Source of the DNA: Candidatus Endonucleibacter bathymodioli
GTDB taxonomy: Bacteria; Pseudomonadota; Gammaproteobacteria; Pseudomonadales; Endozoicomonadaceae
Direction: 5' to 3'
Length of the DNA stretch: 59,147 nt
NCBI GenBank assembly: GCA_030674915.1
Contig: JASXSV010000020.1
Location: forward strand, 1-59,147
Shown here: positions 52,952 through 59,147 of the stretch, piece by piece
How positions within the stretch are numbered: the first letter of the stretch is position 1
How the letters are laid out: each line of letters begins with the position of its first letter
Notes under the pieces: model-generated
What the model was told of the DNA's origin: nothing
Database searches by the model: none
What the model saw: the letters and a program-made list of their open reading frames with translations, nothing else
Position numbers and translations under genes: made by a program

Positions 52952-55123
52952 TTGCTTACTATCGATAAGTTTACCGACCGCCTAAAGTCCTATCTCAATA
53001 CCGAGCAGATAGACCTTGTTCGCAGCGCTTATTATTTTGCAGAAAAAGCTCACACTGGGCAGGTTCGCCGGAGTGGTGAGCCTTATATTACCCATCCCCT
53101 GGAAGTTGCTTCTCTTCTTGCAGACATGCATCTGGATCATCTTAGCCTTATGGCGGCAATGCTGCATGATGTCATTGAAGACACTTGCATAGAAAAACAA
53201 GCTATTCAAAATGAATTCGGAGGCGTGGTTGCAGACCTGGTTGACGGGGTAAGTAAGCTGACCTATACGAAGTTTAAAAATAAAACTCTCGCTCAGGCCG
53301 AAAACTTTCAGAAGATGGCGCTTGCCATGGCCAAGGATATTCGAGTTATTCTGGTGAAATTGGCAGATCGTCTGCACAACATGCGCACACTTGGCGTATT
53401 AATGTTAGAAAAGAGATCCCGTATTGCCAGAGAAACCCTAGATATTTATGTGCCAATAGCCAACCGGCTTGGGATGCATACTCTTAGGAGTGAGTTGGAA
53501 GATCTTTGTTTTTCGGCAATATACCCCATGCGTTTTCGCTTAATTGGTAGCGCAGTCCAGCGAGCCAAAGAAAATAGGAAAGACCTGCTTACGAGTGTAC
53601 AAAAAACAGTTACTGATAGGCTTAGAAAAGAAGGACTTAAGAGTCATGTCGCTACCAGAGAAAAACACCTCTACAGTATTTACCAAAAGATGCGTAATCA
53701 ACGCAAATCATTTTCTGAAATCATGGAGATTTTCTCATTTCGTATCATCGTTGATGATGTTGGGAACTGCTATCGAGCTTTGGGCATAACGCATAACTTA
53801 TATAAGCCCATTCCTGGTCGATTCAAGGACTATATAGCCATTCCAAGGGCTAATGGTTATCAATCACTTCACACCACACTTTTTGGTCTAGAAGGTGCTC
53901 CTATTGATATTCAGATCCGGACTCAGAGGATGGAAGATGTAGCGAATAGAGGTATTGCTGCCCACTGGCTTTATGACAGCGATAAGAAAGCGCTGTCTGC
54001 TAGCCTCGCCAGAACTCGCCAATGGTTGAATGGTTTGTTAGAGTTGCAGCGTAACGCCGGAGATTCTCTAGAGTTTATTGAAAATGTTAAAATTGATTTA
54101 TTCCCCGATGAAATTTATGTGTTTACACCCAGGGGGGATATTTTTGAGCTGCCAAAAGGTGCTACACCAATAGACTTTGCTTATGCTGTTCATGTAAATG
54201 TGGGTAGCGCATGCGTTGCCTGTAGGATAGATAAACGACTGGCAACTCTAAGTCAGCCGCTACATAGTGGGCAAACGATTGAAATAATCACTGGGGCAAA
54301 TGCCGCCCCTGATACTGAGTGGCTTGATTTTGCCATTACTGGTAAGGCGCGTTCAAATATCCACCGGTTATTGAAAAGCCAGCGTCGAAACGAGTCCATA
54401 GCAATGGGACGACAGCTGTTAAATAGAGCGTTAATGGGCTTTGATACATCGCTGGAATTGATCGGTAATGACATAGTTCGCCAGCAAGTGCAGCTAGAAT
54501 GTGAATCTTTGGATGAATTACTCGAAGATATAGGGCTCGGTAATAAAGTGGCTTATGCCGCTGCCATAATGCTAACTGGCTCTGCCGAGAATGTAGAAAT
54601 AACAAATCGCCTTGAAAACGCTAAGCCAGAAGCGCCTCTTTCTATTAGGGGTACTGAAGGCATGACTATCCATTTTGATCGATGTTGCTACCCTATCCCT
54701 GGTGGGGCTGTTACCGGGCATATAGGATCTGATAAAGGCGGTATCGTCATTCACACGAAGGATTGTAGCAATATTGCTACAATTTGCCGTAATACGGATA
54801 GAATTATTGATATCATCTGGGATAAGAGTGTTAAAGGTGAGTTTTCCGTTGCGCTACAAATTAAGATTAATTACCAAAAAGGAATGATTGCCGCTATTGC
54901 CGCCAGTGTTACAGAGGCTGAAGGGAATATCGACAAAATAAGTATGGATGGAAAAGTCTCCACCTCGTGCCAGATTCACTTGTTGATTAATATTCGAGAC
55001 CGCCTGAATCTTGCTAGAGTTCTCCAGCGACTCAAAAGGATAAAGGGTGTTAACTCTATAACGCGCTTGCGAGAGGCGTGTATTTCTACAGTCATTGGAG
55101 ATGCTGGAAGGGATAGGGGGTAG
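52952..55123 (+). CDS. spoT: Bifunctional (p)ppGpp synthase/hydrolase SpoT
   Basis: A 723-residue RelA/SpoT protein starting with TTG behind a gggaggag site. The HD hydrolase domain has ITHPLEVASLLADM and MLHDVIEDT (about 45-75), which marks it as SpoT rather than RelA. The synthetase domain (about 235-345) has FSFRIIVDDVGNCYRALG, IPRANGYQSLHTTLFG and IQIRTQRM. TGS (about 385-445) is DEIYVFTPRGDIFELPKGATPIDFAYAVH. A helical region and a C-terminal ACT domain (from about 640) complete it. It sets the ppGpp level during starvation. Confidence 0.96.
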   Translation: MLTIDKFTDRLKSYLNTEQIDLVRSAYYFAEKAHTGQVRRSGEPYITHPLEVASLLADMHLDHLSLMAAMLHDVIEDTCIEKQAIQNEFGGVVADLVDGVSKLTYTKFKNKTLAQAENFQKMALAMAKDIRVILVKLADRLHNMRTLGVLMLEKRSRIARETLDIYVPIANRLGMHTLRSELEDLCFSAIYPMRFRLIGSAVQRAKENRKDLLTSVQKTVTDRLRKEGLKSHVATREKHLYSIYQKMRNQRKSFSEIMEIFSFRIIVDDVGNCYRALGITHNLYKPIPGRFKDYIAIPRANGYQSLHTTLFGLEGAPIDIQIRTQRMEDVANRGIAAHWLYDSDKKALSASLARTRQWLNGLLELQRNAGDSLEFIENVKIDLFPDEIYVFTPRGDIFELPKGATPIDFAYAVHVNVGSACVACRIDKRLATLSQPLHSGQTIEIITGANAAPDTEWLDFAITGKARSNIHRLLKSQRRNESIAMGRQLLNRALMGFDTSLELIGNDIVRQQVQLECESLDELLEDIGLGNKVAYAAAIMLTGSAENVEITNRLENAKPEAPLSIRGTEGMTIHFDRCCYPIPGGAVTGHIGSDKGGIVIHTKDCSNIATICRNTDRIIDIIWDKSVKGEFSVALQIKINYQKGMIAAIAASVTEAEGNIDKISMDGKVSTSCQIHLLINIRDRLNLARVLQRLKRIKGVNSITRLREACISTVIGDAGRDRG

Positions 55124-55156
55124 GGGCTGAGGTCACGAGAGTTTAGATTGCTAAGT

Positions 55157-55275
55157 TATATACCCATTGTTTCTTGAATGTGTCTACTGCTTTCACACGT
55201 CCTGGAAGCCTGTTACCCATAGGTTCATGGGGCTTGCTTATTTGTCGTCTATGCACGCCACGGGTTGGCTTGAGT
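55157..55275 (+). repeat. R1 dispersed repeat copy
   Basis: Left end tatatacccattg, then tgtgtctactgctttcaca (TGTG/CACA paired) and ggttcatggggcttgc. It fills most of the spoT-ridA gap (55124-55441). Confidence 0.7.
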
Positions 55276-55441
55276 AGGAGTATTTTGGCATTTTTCGGCT
55301 GTTTAAATGGTTAAATGAGAGTGACGTGTTTGGTTTCTCTTGAAGAAGGTAGGTGTTTAATTGTTCATCGATTTGAAGCGGTGACGTAGATCGATTAGAT
55401 CCATGTATCGATGATTATTTTTAGTAAATTGCGTGGGCCCA

Positions 55442-55828
55442 ATGAGTAATAGACAAATTATTTGTACTGACAAAGCACCAAGAGCTATTGGCTCTTACTC
55501 GCAAGCAGTAAAAGCCGGAACTACAGTGTATATTTCAGGGCAAATTCCTTTGGTGCCTGAAACAATGGAGATGGATAGTGGAGATTTTAGGGCTCTAGCT
55601 CGCAGATGTTTCGAAAACCTGAAAGCTGTAGCAGAAGCGGCTAGAGGTTCATTGGCTGATGCAGCCAAAATCACTATCTATCTTACAGATCTGGGTAATT
55701 TTCCGGAGGTCAGTGATGTTATGGCTGAATACTTTAATGAGCCTTATCCGGCTCGTGCTACTATTGGAGTCAAGGCCCTGCCGAAAGGTGCGCCTGTAGA
55801 AATAGAGGCTATTCTGGAGTTGAGATAA
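55442..55828 (+). CDS. ridA: RidA-family enamine/imine deaminase
   Basis: A 128-residue homotrimeric protein that hydrolyses reactive 2-aminoacrylate-type enamines. The start at 55442 gives MSNRQIICTDKAPRAIGSYSQAVKAG; a GTG three codons earlier is open but is not needed. Conserved features are PRAIGSYSQAV, VYISGQIPL, CFENLKAVAEAAR, KITIYLTDLGNF and YPARATIGVKALPKGAPVEIEAI, including the active-site arginine in PARAT. It follows spoT as in E. coli-like gene orders, but a 310-bp gap with an R1 repeat separates them, so coupling is doubtful. Confidence 0.95.
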   Translation: MSNRQIICTDKAPRAIGSYSQAVKAGTTVYISGQIPLVPETMEMDSGDFRALARRCFENLKAVAEAARGSLADAAKITIYLTDLGNFPEVSDVMAEYFNEPYPARATIGVKALPKGAPVEIEAILELR

Positions 55829-55956
55829 CAGCCCGTATACCATGTCTTCTTTGACGGTGTGGAGGGGGAGGGGCTTTCTTGCTTTAACGCACTCTGTTCA
55901 TCTTCTGCTGTAGGTTCTTTAGGGTCCAGTTTATTTATTGTCTGTTTTTATATTCA

Positions 55957-57155
55957 GAGACCTTTGCACGATAACTCTGCATAAGTCCAGCTATTAATTA
56001 AAGCGTATTTTTTTGAGGATAAAGCCTTAAAAAAACACGATTTCAGTTCGAATATGCGCCATTCGAGCTATTTCACCCTTCATTTTCGATTTTCAGACGC
56101 AACTTGCCTGCTGAATAGATAAATCTCGTTTAATATTGTGCACCACACACATTATTTCAAAACGTGTGCGGTTTCGGCTTAAGCCAAGATAACGAGCTTT
56201 CGCCATGCCGTAGTGTAATTTCAAAACGCCAAATACTCGCTCCACAGTGCAGCGCACGCCAGAATGTAAACGGTTAAAGCACTTATCATGTTCTGTTAAT
56301 GGTTTATTTCGATAAGCACGTCTTATTATTCTGTTATCAATATTTCTATCATCCAGCCATTCACTGTGCTTCTTGCTGGAATAGGCACTATCCGCATAAA
56401 CAGACGACTCTTCACCATCTAATAGCTCAGTGAAACAATTTGAATCGTGAATATTTCCTGCTGTGTAACCGATCGATTTTATCAACCCATCCTCATCGAC
56501 ATTTATGTGCGCTTTATAGCCGTAGGTACTTTTACTCTTCCCGTCAGAACCTGCTTTCACGTTCCACTTCGCGTCAGGATCCTGTGTTGAGTGCTTGTCT
56601 TTATCCTTATTTGGGCGACACTGTTTAGCCTCAATTACGCTAGCATCAACAATACTGATACCTCCAGATTTAATATAAAGACCTTTATCTATAAGCTGGG
56701 AATTGATTTCTTGAAGCCACTTATCCATAAGCAACAATTTATCTAGCTTCTGTCTAAATCGCCAAAAAGTACTGTGGTCCGGCACTGACTCTGAAATGTC
56801 GAGCGCAATAAATCGACGAAATAAAAGATCGCGAGCAAGTTGTTTCTCTAGGGCCGAATCGCTTAATTTATACCAACTTTGCAGCAGCAGTTCCTTAAAC
56901 ATCATCAGTGGCGGGCATGCCTTCTCGCCTCGAGCACTTGAATGTATACTTTCAGATGATGCTCTCGCGATCCCAATCAATGAGTTCATGGGCAGAATCG
57001 AGTTCTTTCACTGCATCGTGATCAATCAGCATTGAATCTGCTAGACTGCGTTGTTTCAGATTTTCCCAAGCCATAATTGCACCGAAAGGCATTGATTGTG
57101 CGAGGCTTATTATACCTGATTTTCAGTTGTTTAGTGCGACTCGCGCAAAGGTCTC
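55957..57155 (-). mobile_element. Insertion sequence copy 2, frameshifted
   Basis: Same element as at 48568: 15-bp left end GAGACCTTTGCACGA and a right end with two changes. The target duplication is attca (55952-55956 and 57156-57160). The central 800 bp are almost identical to copy 1. Two single-base deletions near 56950-56970 shift the reading frame in the N-terminal part. Confidence 0.92.
56093..56989 (-). pseudogene. Transposase of IS copy 2, N-terminal frameshift
   Basis: 298 codons remain open and include all three catalytic acids (VDASVIEA, YADSAYSSK, CTVERVFG). Compared with copy 1 the first 60 or so residues are lost because of two one-base deletions (gtatactttc and gctctcgcg, each one base short). 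A protein could only start at an internal codon and would lack part of the DNA-binding region, so this copy is probably inactive unless helped in trans. Confidence 0.8.
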
Positions 57156-57458
57156 ATTCAATAACAACGAGTATAGCTAATTTTGGTCGCAGGTTAAATT
57201 TGTGATTTAGAGTAACATGCTTGGCATCAAGTGTTATTAAAAGTTAATTGCCTTGACTATATAGGTGGCAGTCTTACGAAGGCTGGAAAAAAGATTGAGT
57301 GGAAAAGTCTTAATTTTAGAAAGTAGACCAAAAGGCTGTCACGTTAGGGAATTTGTTTTTCGAGGCTAGGGAAAGGCAGTATAGTAATCGATCTGTTGCT
57401 TAATGAGGCCTGGTTTGGAATTGATATTCATGCAAAGTTAAGGTTTGGCAAGTTCCCC
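57156..57458. other. Gap containing the second copy of the 1.6-kb segment
   Basis: It begins with the IS target duplication. The stretch 57285-57447 shares ordered blocks with 1590-1762. No open frame is supported. Confidence 0.5.
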
Positions 57459-58439
57459 TTATTCTTTTGGATTAAGCTTGAGCTGTTTCAATTTATCCAT
57501 GTTGCGCCATGCGGTTTCATTGTAGGAGGGAGCCTGATCTATAGCTTGTTGAAATAACTTTTCTGCAAGGATGTTATCACCGCCCATCATGGCCAAGTAG
57601 CCAGCATCATTAATTGCCTCGTGTGGCTCCATGAACTGTTTTAAAAGCTCAATAGTGCGATCAAAGCGTCTTGCTCGGGCATTAACCAAAGCTAAATTGT
57701 AAATAGCACGTGTATATTTAGGTTGTATTCTTAGGACTTTACGAAGCAATGGTTCCGCCTGCTTCCAGTCACCAGAAAGATACAGAGAATAGGCTAGGTT
57801 ATGCATTAGAGTTATTGAGTTCGGATCAACTTTTAATCCCTGTCGGTAATATGAGTGAGCTTGCTTATAGTCACTTATCCTGTCGGACAGTAATCCTAAG
57901 CCATTAAATGCCTTAATGGGAGTGTAATTGTGTGCTCTATGTGCTCCGGGTCCCTGATTTTGAAAAATAGTAATAGTCTTGACTAGAAAGCTGCGAGACT
58001 CTTTTATATTATTCTGATCTAAAAGGATTAGCCCTATCCCTTCAAGACTGGGAAGATGTCGTGGTGACTGTTTCAGTAAGAATCGATAGAGTTGTTCGGC
58101 TTGACCTACGTTACCAGATTTTTGGTGAAGAGCCGCAAGCTGATAGCCTGCTTCTACATTTTTTTTGTCAAGTTCAAAGGCTCGGGCATAAAAAGCGGCA
58201 GCTTTATTAGTATTTCCCTGATGCATTGCCCTTTTTGCAGCTTGCTCCGCAACAGTGGATGTTTTGGTTTTAATGGCAAGCTGAATGCTTTCATCCCATG
58301 CGCCCTGGTAATACTCCAGAGTAACGTCAGATTTCTCTGTAGCAGAGGTTTTTGCTTGATCCCTGATACTTGTTTTTTCAATGGTACTGCAGCTGCATAC
58401 GACCAAGGAAGTTAAAATATAGCTGGTTATTTTTAGCAT
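57459..58439 (-). CDS. TPR-repeat lipoprotein (TadD-like)
   Basis: A 326-residue protein with an N-terminal lipoprotein signal (SYILTSLVVCSC, probable lipidated Cys 18) and at least six tetratricopeptide repeats from about residue 75. Examples are AAAFYARAFELDKKNVEAGYQLA, AEQLYRFLLKQSPRHLPSLEGIG, AHSYYRQGLKVDPNSITLMHN and AEPLLRKVLRIQPKYTRAIYN. The layout resembles TadD of Flp pilus systems and PilF-type pilotins, but no tad gene is in view, and the general TPR fold gives little about function. It is likely anchored in the outer membrane facing the periplasm. The rest of its possible operon is not visible. Confidence 0.75.
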   Translation of the reverse strand: MLKITSYILTSLVVCSCSTIEKTSIRDQAKTSATEKSDVTLEYYQGAWDESIQLAIKTKTSTVAEQAAKRAMHQGNTNKAAAFYARAFELDKKNVEAGYQLAALHQKSGNVGQAEQLYRFLLKQSPRHLPSLEGIGLILLDQNNIKESRSFLVKTITIFQNQGPGAHRAHNYTPIKAFNGLGLLSDRISDYKQAHSYYRQGLKVDPNSITLMHNLAYSLYLSGDWKQAEPLLRKVLRIQPKYTRAIYNLALVNARARRFDRTIELLKQFMEPHEAINDAGYLAMMGGDNILAEKLFQQAIDQAPSYNETAWRNMDKLKQLKLNPKE

Positions 58440-59147
58440 TACTCTCCTAGCCTCTGAGCAGTTATCTTACGGCTCTTTTTCATGAGAATGCTACAGGATA
58501 ACAAAATAATTATCTCGGTGAATAGTTTAAATTAGCAAGATGTGTCTGTATCCTGTTTTGGCGTCAGTATATATGGAAGCATAAGTTGCAGAATTATTAG
58601 CTGATTATTGTGCATTTGTCTATTTATAAGAGAGGGAGGTTGCGTCATTGCTGGTGTGTAGAGGAGCTTGCCAGCAAGACAGTAAGGCGTCATGGATCTG
58701 ATTTGCTAATTCTACGCTTCAATATAGAGTCTCTACAGGAGTGCCTTTGCTGTCATTGGCTAGTAAATATGCCATGATTACTGTGCAATTATTAGAATAA
58801 ATATGATGGTCATACGTTTTTGGTGACGAGAGTGCTCTTCTTCCGTCTTATCTGATTGGGTAATGGATTTAGGTTTGGTCATGAATTCCATCGAAGCGAA
58901 TGAAGAAGAGAGTGATACCAGTTTTCCTTTAGGGTGTGAGGTTATTGGAGGCTCTAGCATGTCTCAATTACCTGCTACCCTTAGAGGCTTGGGTTTTTCT
59001 CATTCGTCTTCTGTTTGAGTCTTTAGTGGTGATTGGTATTGATATGAGTTAAGTTTATTTATAGTTGACTGTCTAGTCGATTTACTGGTATTTATCGTAA
59101 TTGCATTGGTTGGAGGCTATGCGGTTGTTCTTTTGATTGTTACTCTG
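58440..59147. other. Right-end gap with an R1 repeat
   Basis: I see no gene. A 60-codon minus-strand frame (58778-58960) has no supporting features. An R1 copy is at about 58915-59010. Confidence 0.5.
58915..59010 (+). repeat. R1 dispersed repeat copy
   Basis: It reads ataccagttttcctttagg, gtgtgaggttattggaggctc, then cctgctacccttagaggcttggg in family order; the right end is lost. Confidence 0.6.

Noticed and set aside
1..59147. tRNA, rRNA or known riboswitch genes
   Set aside because: I looked for cloverleaf and CCA-type patterns and for a preQ1 motif at the que genes and found none convincing; a covariance search would be needed to exclude them.

Overview
The window looks like a chromosomal stretch of a host-associated gammaproteobacterium. 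The core gene order is gammaproteobacterial: ruvC-ruvA-ruvB-ybgC-tolQRAB-pal-cpoB-queE-queC, rpoZ-spoT-ridA, and a fimT-pilV-pilW-pilX-pilY1 minor-pilin cluster. Several features suggest life in or on an animal host, perhaps an Endozoicomonadaceae-like lineage: two eukaryote-type enzymes, wide AT-rich gaps, many IS relics and several decayed genes. The taxonomic placement is inference only.

Layout. 1-5.3 kb: an orphan encapsulated-ferritin gene, then a tandemly duplicated locus whose second copy encodes an inositol-polyphosphate-kinase-like protein and whose first copy is truncated, then an IS30 relic. 5.3-9.7 kb: Na/phosphate symporter, H-NS-like protein, second IS30 relic, thioredoxin. 9.8-11.1 kb: an IS5-type relic with CTAG target duplication and a nested MITE. 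11.5-23.9 kb: the que, tol-pal and ruv genes, all on the minus strand; pal is separated from tolB by 1.1 kb of non-coding DNA, and ruvC seems to start with AUU. 24-31.2 kb: YjiH-like membrane protein, rmuC, MscS channel, rppH and a GH84 O-GlcNAcase-like enzyme. 31.5-43.6 kb: a ProQ/FinO-domain protein and the type IV pilus minor-pilin locus. After pilY1 this locus carries a second set of three prepilins, two of them with added modules (LamG; PAN/Apple-like) and two with proline-rich tails. 43.7-48.6 kb: an infC N-domain relic, a hybrid sensor kinase, a DUF502 membrane protein and an acyl-CoA dehydrogenase relic cut by an IS. 48.6-59.1 kb: two IS copies of one family plus a fragment, aminopeptidase P, rpoZ, spoT, ridA and a TPR lipoprotein.

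Two short dispersed repeat families run through the gaps. R1 is about 110-130 bp, with imperfect TATACCCATT / AACGGGTATA ends and two internal hairpins whose arms covary between copies; I count about 15-18 copies, in most of the larger gaps. R2 is a 110-bp MITE with TTA target duplications and IS5-like ends, in three copies.

How the parts may work together (inference): the decorated pilus tip would bind host surfaces, the IPK-like and O-GlcNAcase-like enzymes could act on host inositol phosphate and O-GlcNAc signalling, and the IS, repeat and pseudogene load fits a recently host-restricted genome. The core genes themselves look intact.
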